Assembly (NCBI GenBank): GCA_947503715.1
Contig: CANNER010000004.1
Location: 372,001-436,000 of the forward strand
Length of the DNA stretch: 64,000 bases
Direction: 5' to 3'
DNA from: an uncultured Caulobacterales bacterium
GTDB taxonomy: Bacteria; Pseudomonadota; Alphaproteobacteria; Caulobacterales; Maricaulaceae
The position numbers and the translations under genes were made by a program. The notes beneath the pieces were generated by a model, which was given only the letters and a program-made list of their open reading frames with translations, was not told where the DNA came from and ran no database searches. Positions 9,301-18,122 of the stretch are shown here, in pieces (within the stretch, counting starts at the first letter, position 1; each line of letters opens with the position of its first letter).

Positions 9301-12300
9301 CTAGAACTCCCCACGCACACCGAAGAAGAAGAAGCGTCCTCTTGGCCCGACAGGGCGTGCGAGCGAGCCAAGGAACGGCTCTCTATCGGTCACATTTGCG
9401 ACACCGCCATAAAGCGCGAGCTTTTCAGAAAACTCATAGTTCAGGCTGACATCCATTTCGAAACTATCCCCCGTGTTCAGCTGGGAGGGATCGGCCAGGC
9501 CGACATTCTCAGAAACCACGACGGCTCCGTCAACGATTTCTACATCTGTACGGGCGGAATTTGAAAATAATGATGTCGATTCTTCAAAACGACCCGTCCA
9601 ATTGGCGCTCAGTTTTCCGATTTCCCAATCAAGACCCATATTGAAAATCCACTCCGGGGTCCCAATCACGCCTAACAGGTCACTGACCGTCGCTTGGTCT
9701 TCGATGAGCAATTGCTGCTCCAGCGGATCTTCGATGGAAGCAATCGTTTCTCTGATAATTGGATCACTTTCTGTGAACCGCTCTAAGAAATGTGTTCCGA
9801 CGACAGACGCCTGAATGAAGCCCATATCCCGTCCGCCAATTGATGGAGCGTCAAAACCATAGCGAACATCGAAATCGACACCCCTGGCTTTCAGGAAGGC
9901 GAGATTAATATTCCCGGATGTGAATCCTGAAATCGCACCGCCATTGCCCGCATCACGCTCAATCGCATCGCAGAACTGATTATCCGTTGAGGGTAAGTCC
10001 ACGCAGGCGGATGCAATGCCTGCACCCGTCAAACTGCCAACCGCATCATCAATTTCGATGTCATAGTAATCCACCGCGATGACCAAGTTCTCAAGTGCAC
10101 CTGTAGGCTGGAAAACACCCCCCAGAGTAAAGCTGGTGGATGTTTCTTCCGTCAAATCGGGGTTGCCGCCGGTCGTGCCTGTTACGAAGGCCGTTAGGAA
10201 ATCTGAAGAATCGAAGCCGTCTGCGACAAATTCCAAACAGTTTGCAGCCCGGTTACTACTCCCTTGTGTAATATTACCATCATCACAGGGATCCGCATCA
10301 ACGCCGATAAACGCACCAACCTGAGGGCCAAAAAGCTCGCCAATATTTGGCGCACGAATAGCCCGCGAATAGGTGCCGCGCAGGGTCAACCCATCGATAG
10401 GCTGATACCGTCCACCAAAGGAATATGTCTCAGTATTCCCGATCGTATTGTAATCGGAAACACGACCAGCGGCTGTAACTTCGAGTGATTTGGCGAAAGG
10501 TAAGTCTGCGAGAACCGGAACTTTGAGTTCACCGAAAACTTCATGAACACTAATGCCCTGACCATCGATAGGGGATGGTAGAATTGGGTCCTCCGTGTTC
10601 CCAACGACATTCAGAGCATCAATCGCACTGAAAGCGGCAGGCGTGAATTGTGAGGCCTCTTCACGCCATTCAAACCCAACGGCAAACCCGATTGGGCCGG
10701 CTGGTAGTTCAAAATAATCTGCAGAATCACCTGATACTGTGAGGAGCAACTGTTTCTGCGTGATTTCCGTCTCGTCTTCGAGATCAAAGAAGGCAAAGCC
10801 TGCACCCGCGCCCTGAATAGCATTCGCGCCTAGAATATTCACAGGCGCACATTGCCCGTCACCCAGCGCGAAAGTTACGGGACGTGTCAGACTACTGACA
10901 TCAACACCGTTAATCGTTGCGCCGTCCTCGAACAAAGGCGGCGATCCTACGAAAAGGGCGGCTGGGGAAGGCAGTCCGGTCAATTCAGACCGACAGACAA
11001 TATCCCCGACCTGCGCACTGCCGGGATTGATAACAATATCTTCGCCATTGCGGACCGCATTTAATGTTCCAATACCGTTCGCACCAAATGCTACATTTGG
11101 ATTTGTGCCGTCTAAGTCAGCAGCCGTGAGCGCAACTGCATCAATTGCCGTGAAATATCTGTCATTTAGACGCGCATTGCGGGACGTAACAGTGGCGTCT
11201 GTCCGCCCATAATTATAGGACAGTTCATAATCAAAACCGGTTTCCAAAACTTCCCCTCGGAAACCACCGGACAGACGGAATGTCTCACGCTCTGCCGATG
11301 TTCCCGAATTCGTCTCGGACCCCAATATATCGCGGGCAACAAAAATACTGGGCGTATCATCCGGTAAAAGCGCGTCAACAATCGGTATTTGGTTCTGAAT
11401 GGCCAGCGGTAGAAACGGATTGTCCAAAGCAATTGGAATATCGTCTGAGAACGGAATCCCGGCGACTGAGTCAGATTCAACACGTGAATATTTAGCATCC
11501 GCAAAAAACTCAACTTTATCGTTGAGTTCCAAGCTCACCGCCGAAGAGCCCACAAAGCGGGTAATTTCGGGAATCAATGTTAAATCAGGCGCCGTCTCAG
11601 CAATCGCAATACCGTCACCACCGATGGCATTGAACGCTCCGGTGGAGAAGCCTGGATTAAATGCGCGAACCTCGCCAGTCACAGGGTCAATAACCTGAAG
11701 AACTGGAATATCTGTGCCGTCAATAAGTGGAACGGTTCCTGTTGTTGGATTAAAGTCCGTGACGTAGGAAAGTAACTGGCCGAATGGGAAGGCAAAAGGC
11801 GTTGGGTCAATTGCAATTGTCGACCCTGGGCTGGACACAGGAAGCGTACGGTTAGGTACAAAAGCCTGCTCTGCATTCGGGTCAAGCCCCAGAATACCGT
11901 TCAGAAACGCGTTACTATTGTTCAACGAGGAGAAACCCGCGCCTGCAAAATTAGGACGATCCGCATTCACGATGGATGTCGAGTGATTATATTCCCCCGC
12001 CACAACAAAATTACCACGACCCTTTGCAAATTCAGTCCCTGTTGCAATGGATCCAAAAAACTCTTCCGCATCACCTTTGTCAGAAATCCCGCCTTGGAGA
12101 CGATATTCAACGCCGTCAAAATCACTTCCATCCCGCATGACAAAGTTAACGACACCCGACACAGCATCTGCACCATATACCGAGGACGCGCCGCCTGTGA
12201 GAACTTCAGTTCTGGCAATAAGAGCCTGCGGGATTGTGCCAACGTCAACAATCGCCGTACCTTCGAGGCCAGCAACATGACGACGGCCATCTTGCAGAAC

Positions 12301-12663
12301 TAGCGTTCTATTCGCGCCCAAGTTACGAAGGTCTAAGGAGCTTACACCTGTCGCAGCAAAACCTTGCGCGGAATCAAGCGTAGCCGGGTCAGATCCTTGA
12401 AGGGCGGGAACATTCCGAAGACCTGAGGCAATTTCAATGTCACCCGATTTGATAAAACTGTCGATCGTAACGGTTTGCACAGGGCTTGCAGCCGTCAGAG
12501 CCGAGTCAGTCGCGATCCGCGACCCCGTCACAACGATGACATCGTCTGATGTATCTTGGGCTTGCGATGGCACGGAGAGCGCACCGGCGAGGGCGAGTGC
12601 GAGCATAGAACATGACAGACCGCGGCGCACGGGTTTTGCTTGTTGTGATATGTGGAACTTCAT
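9301..12663 (-). CDS. TonB-dependent outer-membrane receptor
   Basis: 1120 aa. Active-uptake porin driven by TonB-ExbBD. A signal peptide ends at SVPSQAQD (about residue 36), the TonB-box-like segment is DVIVVTGSRI, the plug domain spans about residues 60-190 with LRNLGANRTLVLQDGRR and VEVLTGGASSVYGADAVSGVVN-type motifs, and a 22-strand barrel follows up to the terminal Phe of GVRGEF. The size and plug style match the large TonB receptors of Caulobacterales/Sphingomonadales that take up oligosaccharides, peptides or other large substrates; the substrate is not inferable. No FecR/FecI or SusD partner is next to it. It has its own terminator and is divergent from the GT4 gene. Confidence 0.93.
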   Translation of the reverse strand: MKFHISQQAKPVRRGLSCSMLALALAGALSVPSQAQDTSDDVIVVTGSRIATDSALTAASPVQTVTIDSFIKSGDIEIASGLRNVPALQGSDPATLDSAQGFAATGVSSLDLRNLGANRTLVLQDGRRHVAGLEGTAIVDVGTIPQALIARTEVLTGGASSVYGADAVSGVVNFVMRDGSDFDGVEYRLQGGISDKGDAEEFFGSIATGTEFAKGRGNFVVAGEYNHSTSIVNADRPNFAGAGFSSLNNSNAFLNGILGLDPNAEQAFVPNRTLPVSSPGSTIAIDPTPFAFPFGQLLSYVTDFNPTTGTVPLIDGTDIPVLQVIDPVTGEVRAFNPGFSTGAFNAIGGDGIAIAETAPDLTLIPEITRFVGSSAVSLELNDKVEFFADAKYSRVESDSVAGIPFSDDIPIALDNPFLPLAIQNQIPIVDALLPDDTPSIFVARDILGSETNSGTSAERETFRLSGGFRGEVLETGFDYELSYNYGRTDATVTSRNARLNDRYFTAIDAVALTAADLDGTNPNVAFGANGIGTLNAVRNGEDIVINPGSAQVGDIVCRSELTGLPSPAALFVGSPPLFEDGATINGVDVSSLTRPVTFALGDGQCAPVNILGANAIQGAGAGFAFFDLEDETEITQKQLLLTVSGDSADYFELPAGPIGFAVGFEWREEASQFTPAAFSAIDALNVVGNTEDPILPSPIDGQGISVHEVFGELKVPVLADLPFAKSLEVTAAGRVSDYNTIGNTETYSFGGRYQPIDGLTLRGTYSRAIRAPNIGELFGPQVGAFIGVDADPCDDGNITQGSSNRAANCLEFVADGFDSSDFLTAFVTGTTGGNPDLTEETSTSFTLGGVFQPTGALENLVIAVDYYDIEIDDAVGSLTGAGIASACVDLPSTDNQFCDAIERDAGNGGAISGFTSGNINLAFLKARGVDFDVRYGFDAPSIGGRDMGFIQASVVGTHFLERFTESDPIIRETIASIEDPLEQQLLIEDQATVSDLLGVIGTPEWIFNMGLDWEIGKLSANWTGRFEESTSLFSNSARTDVEIVDGAVVVSENVGLADPSQLNTGDSFEMDVSLNYEFSEKLALYGGVANVTDREPFLGSLARPVGPRGRFFFFGVRGEF

Positions 12664-12845
12664 AGTCTAAGTCTCCGAGACTAAATTTTTTGATTATTAC
12701 AGAACAGTTAGCTTTAATTTCGTGACGCGGGCAATCAAAGAGACTGAGAAAATATGTGAAATGACTCAAAAACGCACAAAATTTAGAGAGGCGACCTTAT
12801 TTTGTGCAGGTTTGGTAGAAAGCACGTGAGATCTGGCACACTGAA

Positions 12846-13991
12846 ATGAAAATTCTACTCGTCACAGATGCTTGGCATCCTCAAGTGAATGGCGTCGTCC
12901 GGACGCTGGATAAGACCATGAAAAGTCTGCGCAAGCGTGGACATGAGGTCGAAGTGATTGCGCCGAGCGATGGGTATTTCACCCTCCCCCTTCCGACTTA
13001 TCCGGATATCCGGCTCGCGCCCTTTGCCTATAATGATGTGAAGCGGCGGATGCTGGCCTTTGGACCGGAGGCCATCCATATCGCAACCGAGGGACCATTG
13101 GGGCAGATGGCGAAAATGCTGTGCCATAAATGGGCGATGCCTTTCACCACAAGCTATCACACAAAATTCCCGGAATATATTAAGGCCCGGATGCCCTTTA
13201 TCCCGATGTCTTGGTCCTATCGGTTCGTGCGGGGATTTCACAATGCGGGCGGGCGCACGATGGTGACGACACCGTCCATGGTTGAGTTTCTGGATGAGCG
13301 CGGCTTTACGCGACTCGCCCCTTGGGCGCGGGGCGTGGACACGGTTCTATTTAACCCGGATAAAAAATCCGCACCAGACGATGTCTATGCCGGACTGCCG
13401 CGCCCCATCTGGGTCAATGTCGGGCGGGTCGCCGTCGAGAAAAACCTGCAAGCCTTTCTGGATCTCGATCTCCCGGGTTCAAAAGTCATTGTCGGGGACG
13501 GGCCTCAATTAGAGGAGTTAAAAAAGAAATATCCGGAAGTGACCTTTACGGGCGCGAAATTTGAAGTCGAACTGGCACGCCATTTTGCCGATGCAGATAT
13601 TTTCGTCTTTCCGTCGAAAACCGACACATTCGGTCTCGTCATTATTGAAGCCATGGCAACGGGACTGCCTGTGGCGGCCTATCCGGTCTCGGGGCCGATT
13701 GATATCATCCCGGGATCGAAGGCAGGTATTCTCGATAAGGACCTGAAAACGGCTTGCCTCGCGGCGCTGAAGCTAAAGCCCGCAGACGCCATTGCGCATG
13801 CACATAAATATAGTTGGGACGCGGTGACGGATGTGTTTTTTGAGCTGCTCACGCCGCAATATAAACCGCGAAAGCGCTGGCGAAGGGTGCGGCGTGTGAC
13901 ACGAATCGCCTCGAGCCCTTTTCATATTCTGAGACGGAGCTTGCGGCGGATTTGGCAAATTATGCGCGGAAAGCCGACACCCAAGTCTTAG
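12846..13991 (+). CDS. GT4-family glycosyltransferase
   Basis: 381 aa, GT-B fold. The N-terminal acceptor domain begins MKILLVTDAWHPQVNGVVRTL, the form seen in lipid-glycosylating GT4 enzymes (SqdX-like sulfoquinovosyl-, PimB-like mannosyl- and Agrobacterium Agt-like glycolipid synthases). The nucleotide-sugar domain has NVGRVAVEKNLQAF (about residue 195) and the EX7E-type motif FPSKTDTFGLVIIEAMATG (about 260). The C-terminal 40 residues are strongly basic (KPRKRWRRVRRVTRI), suited to membrane-surface binding. A glycolipid role is therefore likely but the sugar is unknown. Its stop codon abuts that of the convergent hydrolase (TAG|CTA). Confidence 0.85.
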   Translation: MKILLVTDAWHPQVNGVVRTLDKTMKSLRKRGHEVEVIAPSDGYFTLPLPTYPDIRLAPFAYNDVKRRMLAFGPEAIHIATEGPLGQMAKMLCHKWAMPFTTSYHTKFPEYIKARMPFIPMSWSYRFVRGFHNAGGRTMVTTPSMVEFLDERGFTRLAPWARGVDTVLFNPDKKSAPDDVYAGLPRPIWVNVGRVAVEKNLQAFLDLDLPGSKVIVGDGPQLEELKKKYPEVTFTGAKFEVELARHFADADIFVFPSKTDTFGLVIIEAMATGLPVAAYPVSGPIDIIPGSKAGILDKDLKTACLAALKLKPADAIAHAHKYSWDAVTDVFFELLTPQYKPRKRWRRVRRVTRIASSPFHILRRSLRRIWQIMRGKPTPKS

Positions 13992-14960
13992 CTAGAATTT
14001 TTGCCGTTCTAAAAACGCATCAATATGATCGAAAAAGGCGTTGCGATAGATATCCCGCTCAAGGAATAATTCGTGAAGCGCACCCGGCACGACTTCGAAA
14101 TCGCAGCCCGCCTTCCGCGCAAAATTCTCAACACTCGCCGGATCAACGATTGGGTCCGCCCCCGCCGCAATCATCAGGCCAGGAATGCCCAATTTATCCG
14201 CATTCCGGTTGACATAAGACATGGCCGCCAGTGAGGCGCGTATCCAGCCATAGGTCGGCTGCCCAACACGCAATCGCGGTGTCGTCTGAAAATAGGAGGA
14301 CCAGATTTTATAGCGATCCTTATCCGAGGTCAGCTTATTGCCCAAAAACGGGATCGGTAGACCCGAACGCTGCCGTTGAAAGGGCAGGTTCCGCTTGTCC
14401 AAACCGAGCCGTGACAGGGTCACGATCACAGCTCGCAATAAGGGTGTCTCCAGATCAAAAAGCCCTAACATCGGCGCACTGCCAATGACCGCATCCGGAT
14501 TTAACGCGCCTGAAATAATGGCCTGCAACACAATTGTGCCGCCCATAGAGTGACCAATCGCGAGGTGGGGCCGGGGAAGAAGCGGCGCAAATTCTTCCGC
14601 TGCAAAGGCCAGATCATCGGCGTAATCCTGAAAATTCCCAACATAGGATTTCAGGCGGTCTTCCATCAACCGATCTGACAGGCCCTGCCCACGCGGATCG
14701 ACCATCAAGACATTAAATCCGCGCGAAATCAGATCCGCAGTCGTCTCGAAATATTTCTCGATAAATTCAGTGCGGCCCGGCGAAAAAATGATGGAACCAC
14801 GCGGATTATCCGTCGCTGCGCTGGCAAACATCACGCGAAGTCGCAACCCGTTTCGGTTTATGTAATACGTCTTCAGCCGTGGCTCTAATACCGCAGGGAC
14901 GGGCCGACCGCCCGGACGGACGATCTCGGCTTCTTCGAAATTTGGAAGGACGCTGGACAT
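13992..14960 (-). CDS. Alpha/beta hydrolase, lysophospholipase-like
   Basis: 322 aa. The fold is clear from GSIIFSPGRTEF (oxyanion-region strand), the nucleophile elbow GHSMGG (Ser at about residue 148), the acid in AAGADPIVDP (about 265) and the catalytic His in GALHELFLERD (about 290). The pattern matches the PldB-like lysophospholipase family (COG2267), cytoplasmic or membrane-associated. It follows the SCP2 gene by 45 bases on the same strand, so the two may be co-transcribed in lipid turnover; this is inference. Confidence 0.85.
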   Translation of the reverse strand: MSSVLPNFEEAEIVRPGGRPVPAVLEPRLKTYYINRNGLRLRVMFASAATDNPRGSIIFSPGRTEFIEKYFETTADLISRGFNVLMVDPRGQGLSDRLMEDRLKSYVGNFQDYADDLAFAAEEFAPLLPRPHLAIGHSMGGTIVLQAIISGALNPDAVIGSAPMLGLFDLETPLLRAVIVTLSRLGLDKRNLPFQRQRSGLPIPFLGNKLTSDKDRYKIWSSYFQTTPRLRVGQPTYGWIRASLAAMSYVNRNADKLGIPGLMIAAGADPIVDPASVENFARKAGCDFEVVPGALHELFLERDIYRNAFFDHIDAFLERQKF

Positions 14961-15005
14961 AAGAAGGGCGCGAGCGGACTTTATCCCCTCACGCCCGACC
15001 TCAAA

Positions 15006-15299
15006 TTACATATTGGCGAAAAGGCTTTGCAGGCCCATCGCAACGGACATGTCGCCTGCGACCTTTAGCTTGCCTGACATAAACGCCATCATGGGGTCCA
15101 TGGAGCCGGACGCCAACGCGATGAAGTCTGCTTTATCGACAGAGATCGTGCAATCCGCGTCCTTATCGGCGACTTCAGCCGTTGTGCCGGACGCAAAGAC
15201 CTGTCCGCCATCGCCAAAGTCGAATTTTACCGACTTATCGAGACCGCCGGCCTTCTCCAAGGCTTCAGTCATCTTTGTCGCGATTTCTGCATTTTCCAT
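15006..15299 (-). CDS. SCP2 sterol-carrier-domain protein
   Basis: 97 aa, one complete SCP2 lipid-binding domain. DFGDGGQVFASGTTAEVADKD, then DCTISVDKADFIALASGSMDPMMAFMSGKLKVAGDM is the family signature. Such stand-alone SCP2 proteins bind acyl-CoAs or hydrophobic ligands in the cytoplasm. The neighbouring lysophospholipase-like gene downstream fits a lipid-handling role. Confidence 0.88.
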   Translation of the reverse strand: MENAEIATKMTEALEKAGGLDKSVKFDFGDGGQVFASGTTAEVADKDADCTISVDKADFIALASGSMDPMMAFMSGKLKVAGDMSVAMGLQSLFANM

Positions 15300-15336
15300 G
15301 ATGTGTTCTCCAGTCTAGAATCTGTAAAATATATAT

Positions 15337-15353
15337 GGGGCGTCCGCCGCCCC
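15337..15353 (-). terminator. Hairpin between methyltransferase and SCP2 genes
   Basis: GGGGCG pairs with CGCCCC over a five-base loop. On the minus strand it is followed by ATATATATTTTA, so it may partly terminate the upstream methyltransferase transcript. The weak U-tract keeps confidence low. Confidence 0.4.
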
Positions 15354-15380
15354 ATTAAAAGCCAAAATTTGGGAAAGCCC

Positions 15381-16259
15381 TTATTCAGGTTTGCGGAATT
15401 TCAATGTGGCCCGGTCACTTTCGCCGATATTGAAATAGGCTTCCGCATTAAAATCCTTGGCCTCTTCACTGCCCTCTTCCGGTGTGCGGGAGCGCGGTTG
15501 CAGCGTCCAAACACCAAAGGGGTGATCCGCCGTGTCACGCGGGTTTGCATTGACTTCGGATGAGGCCACAAATTCAAAGCCGGCCTTAGCCGCCAAGTCT
15601 TTCATATAGCTTTCCTGCACATAACCGGACCGGCCTTTTGGATTCTGCTCGGCTGTTTCGGGAAGACGATGTTCGACAACACCGAGTATCCCACCCGGCT
15701 TGAGCGCATCATAGAAACGGTTAAACGCATCCTGCGCATAATCACCACCCATCCAGTTATGGACATTCCGGTAGGTCACCAAAACGTCGAGCGGCTCTTG
15801 GCCTTCTGCCAAGATCGGGCCGGAATCCTTCAGGAATTCAGCATATTCGATCTCGCCATAAACATCGGCATCAGAATATTTCTTTTTATAGCCTTCAATG
15901 CGCTGATCGAGACGTTCATTCACACCCATAGGATAGAGTACGGCAACATATTGACCGTCATTCGCGGCAAGATAAGGCGCCGTCGCATTGGTGTACCAAC
16001 CCGGCCAGATTTCACCGACGCGCTTGCCAGGGCCGACTTCAAAAAACTCGAGCGTTTCCTTGGGGTTACGGAACTGATCGCGCTTGGCTTCCTCGGCACG
16101 GCGGGGATGGGCCAGCACGTCATCCAGCGTGACCATTTTCACCTCGGGCTCGGTTACAGTTTCAGCTTTTGTTTCAGCTGTCGTATCACCCCCGCCACAG
16201 GCGGTCAGGGTCAGGGCTGCAGCACTCAAAAGCGCCGCCATTGTTGTTGTCACTCGCAT
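15381..16259 (-). CDS. Lipoprotein-type SAM-dependent methyltransferase (COG4798-like)
   Basis: 292 aa from the Met at 16259, which has a GGAGAG ribosome-binding site a few bases upstream; in-frame upstream starts (16271, 16325) are poorer. A lipoprotein signal peptide ends in LTAC with Cys21, followed by GGGDTT and a linker. The rest is a class I methyltransferase: motif I is FFEVGPGKRVGEIWPGWYT, a later motif is GGILGVVEHR. The odd point is a SAM enzyme with an export signal, because SAM is cytoplasmic; family members annotated as predicted methyltransferases do often carry signal peptides. The substrate is unknown. Confidence 0.8.
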   Translation of the reverse strand: MRVTTTMAALLSAAALTLTACGGGDTTAETKAETVTEPEVKMVTLDDVLAHPRRAEEAKRDQFRNPKETLEFFEVGPGKRVGEIWPGWYTNATAPYLAANDGQYVAVLYPMGVNERLDQRIEGYKKKYSDADVYGEIEYAEFLKDSGPILAEGQEPLDVLVTYRNVHNWMGGDYAQDAFNRFYDALKPGGILGVVEHRLPETAEQNPKGRSGYVQESYMKDLAAKAGFEFVASSEVNANPRDTADHPFGVWTLQPRSRTPEEGSEEAKDFNAEAYFNIGESDRATLKFRKPE

Positions 16260-16357
16260 AAATCTCTCCATCTCGCGAATTGCGTTGCAAGGGAGATAGG
16301 GGCACGCGCGGGAAAGTAAACTCAATTTCTCGTGGGGTGTTTTTTGCAGATAGCCCC

Positions 16358-16383
16358 CTTGAAGGTCAGGACGATATTCCCAT
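16358..16383 (+). promoter_or_regulatory. Sigma-32 heat-shock promoter of hsp20
   Basis: CCCCCTTGAA gives the -35 element CTTGAA (16358-16363), and TTCCCATTT gives a -10 of CCCAT type (16379-16383), separated by 15 bases. This matches the sigma-32 consensus CTTGAA-N13-17-CCCCAT. Transcription would start near 16391. Confidence 0.75.
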
Positions 16384-16390
16384 TTCTAAT

Positions 16391-16478
16391 CCCGCAAACG
16401 CCGATTGTCGGGTTTGCAGCTTACACGGCCCGCCATTTTGGGGGCCAAACACACATTGCTTTTATAAAGGATGACACC
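16391..16478 (+). ncRNA. ROSE-like RNA thermometer in the hsp20 5' UTR
   Basis: Three successive hairpins fill the leader: GCAAAC/GTTTGC (16394-16417) with an inner CGA/TCG stem, GGCCC/GGGCC (16427-16446), and a last one in which TTGCTTT (16456-16462) pairs with AAAGGAT (16466-16472). The last contains the Shine-Dalgarno AAGGA and places G458 opposite G470, reproducing the U(U/C)GCU core and G-G mismatch that define ROSE elements. Melting on heating would free the ribosome-binding site. Confidence 0.72.
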
Positions 16479-16973
16479 ATGAGAACTTATGATTTCTCCC
16501 CCCTCTACCGCAACTTTGTCGGCTTTGACCGCATGGCCAGCATGATTGATGCCGCCGCCAGCCAAGCCGCGCAATCAGGCTCCACCTATCCACCCTATAA
16601 CGTCGCGCGTCTGTCGGAAGACAGCTTTCGCATTGAACTGGCCGTGGCCGGATTTACGGCTGACGAAATCGACATTGAGAGCCATAACGGCATCCTGACC
16701 GTCACGGGCACGCAGGCGCCCAAGGCCGAAAATGACGCGGCAGAATATCTGCACCGCGGTATCGCGGAGCGCGGCTTTGAGCGTCGTTTCCAATTGGCCG
16801 ATCATGTCCGGGTCAGCTCTGCCGATCTCACGAATGGTCTGCTAATCATCAGCCTGGTGCGCGAAGTACCGGAAGCGCTGCGTCCGCAGAAAATCGCGAT
16901 TACAAATGCAGCGGCTGATAATGGCGAAAAGTTAATTGAGGCCAAGTCTGGCAAATCCAAAAAGGCTGCCTAG
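16479..16973 (+). CDS. Small heat-shock protein Hsp20 (alpha-crystallin family)
   Basis: 164 aa. ATP-independent holdase chaperone. The start is the ATG at 16479, 8 bases after AAGG; an in-frame opening from 16332 would read through the promoter and leader and is rejected. The N-terminal region RTYDFSPLYRNFVGFDRM is the class A IbpA type; the alpha-crystallin domain runs from about residue 38 (YPPYNVARLSEDSFRIELAVAG) to 135, ending NGLLIISLVREVPE, with the IxI-like tail QKIAI. Expression is predicted to be controlled at two levels, sigma-32 promoter and leader thermometer. Confidence 0.93.
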   Translation: MRTYDFSPLYRNFVGFDRMASMIDAAASQAAQSGSTYPPYNVARLSEDSFRIELAVAGFTADEIDIESHNGILTVTGTQAPKAENDAAEYLHRGIAERGFERRFQLADHVRVSSADLTNGLLIISLVREVPEALRPQKIAITNAAADNGEKLIEAKSGKSKKAA

Positions 16974-17052
16974 ATTGAAACTATGACGCAACACGCGGCG
17001 GATCGCTCTCCCCCTTAGGGCTTTTATTCCCGCCGCGTGAAACGCGCATAAA

Positions 17053-17105
17053 AGACGGCGTCGTTCGGTTTATCCCTCCCAGACCGAGCGACGCCGCATT
17101 TGTTT
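17053..17105. terminator. Bidirectional terminator between hsp20 and panE-like gene
   Basis: GGCGTCGTTCGGT (17057-17069) pairs with ACCGAGCGACGCC (17083-17095). The stem is followed by CGCATTTGTTTTT on the plus strand and by GTCTTTTATG on the minus strand, so it can serve both convergent genes. Confidence 0.7.
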
Positions 17106-18101
17106 TTATGATATGAATTTCAGAATATCAGAGCCGGAGAGGCGTGGACTTTCACCCAGCTTAAACGCGGCTTCAACAGCGGATTGAATGGCCGCATTTT
17201 TTGGCGCAGTTATCCCGACATTCGCCGCCTGCCGCACGATTTCACCCTGTAAATATTCAATTTCGGGCGGACGGCCTGCCTCCAAATCATCCAACATTGA
17301 AGACCTTGCCTGTGCGTCGATCTTAACAATGAGTTGCATGACGAGAGCGTAGAGCCAATTTGGCAGTCTCAACGTTTTGACAAGTGCGTTGGGCTTTCGA
17401 CCGTTAAAGGTGCCCACCTCAACACCAACGGCTTTTGCAATATCCAGCGCTTCTTCAACACAAGCGGCCAGAGCGCGACGATAATCGCGTTGCATCAGAC
17501 CCTCGCGCAAGGTTCCGCCGGACAGCGTGTTCAGGCCGTTATTCAAATTCACAATCATCTTCGCCCATTGGTCGCCAATGATATTGGGCGACGGGCGAAC
17601 GCCCTGCCCGCTTGCTGCGAGAGCCGCCTCGATTTCGCCGGGAACAGACCCCATGACGAGATCGCCCGCCGTCCCGCAATGAAACGCACCCGGCGCGGTT
17701 GGGGTGACATTAAACGGTACGATGGCCGGAATGATATTCATGCCCTCGGGTAATACAGCCTGCAAAATCTCTGCATTTCGAATCCCGTTTTGGAAACTGA
17801 TGGCGGTCACATCGGCTTTCGCAAATTGCAGGATTTGCTGCGCTGCCGCTTCGGTGTCCTGACTCTTTGTGCAGACCGCGACGATATCCGCTTCACCGAG
17901 CACATCAGGCTTCGTCACATAAGTCACATCCGGTAAATGAATATCAGGCCGTTCGAAATGCGTAAGTGTCAGACCATGTTCCAAAATCTGATCGGCATAG
18001 CGCGCCCGACCAATCAAGATGGTATCAGCACCACCCTTCGCCAAATGTCCACCAATCCAGCAGCCAATAGAACCCGCACCCAATATCGCAATTTTCGTCA
18101 T
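17106..18101 (-). CDS. panE: 2-dehydropantoate 2-reductase family protein
   Basis: 331 aa. NADPH-dependent reduction of ketopantoate to pantoate for CoA synthesis is the family reaction. The nucleotide-binding motif GAGSIGCWIGGHLAKGG opens the protein, CTKSQDTEAA (about residue 78) and NGIRNAEIL (about 105) follow, and the second domain has the GDQWAKMIVNLNNGLNTLSGG signature containing the catalytic-region Lys and Asn. Members with this length are also found acting on other 2-keto acids, so the symbol is tentative. It begins 21 bases after the metalloprotease gene on the same strand and may be co-transcribed with it. Confidence 0.8.
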   Translation of the reverse strand: MTKIAILGAGSIGCWIGGHLAKGGADTILIGRARYADQILEHGLTLTHFERPDIHLPDVTYVTKPDVLGEADIVAVCTKSQDTEAAAQQILQFAKADVTAISFQNGIRNAEILQAVLPEGMNIIPAIVPFNVTPTAPGAFHCGTAGDLVMGSVPGEIEAALAASGQGVRPSPNIIGDQWAKMIVNLNNGLNTLSGGTLREGLMQRDYRRALAACVEEALDIAKAVGVEVGTFNGRKPNALVKTLRLPNWLYALVMQLIVKIDAQARSSMLDDLEAGRPPEIEYLQGEIVRQAANVGITAPKNAAIQSAVEAAFKLGESPRLSGSDILKFIS

Positions 18102-18122
18102 AGGACTGCGCTAGCGGAAAGT

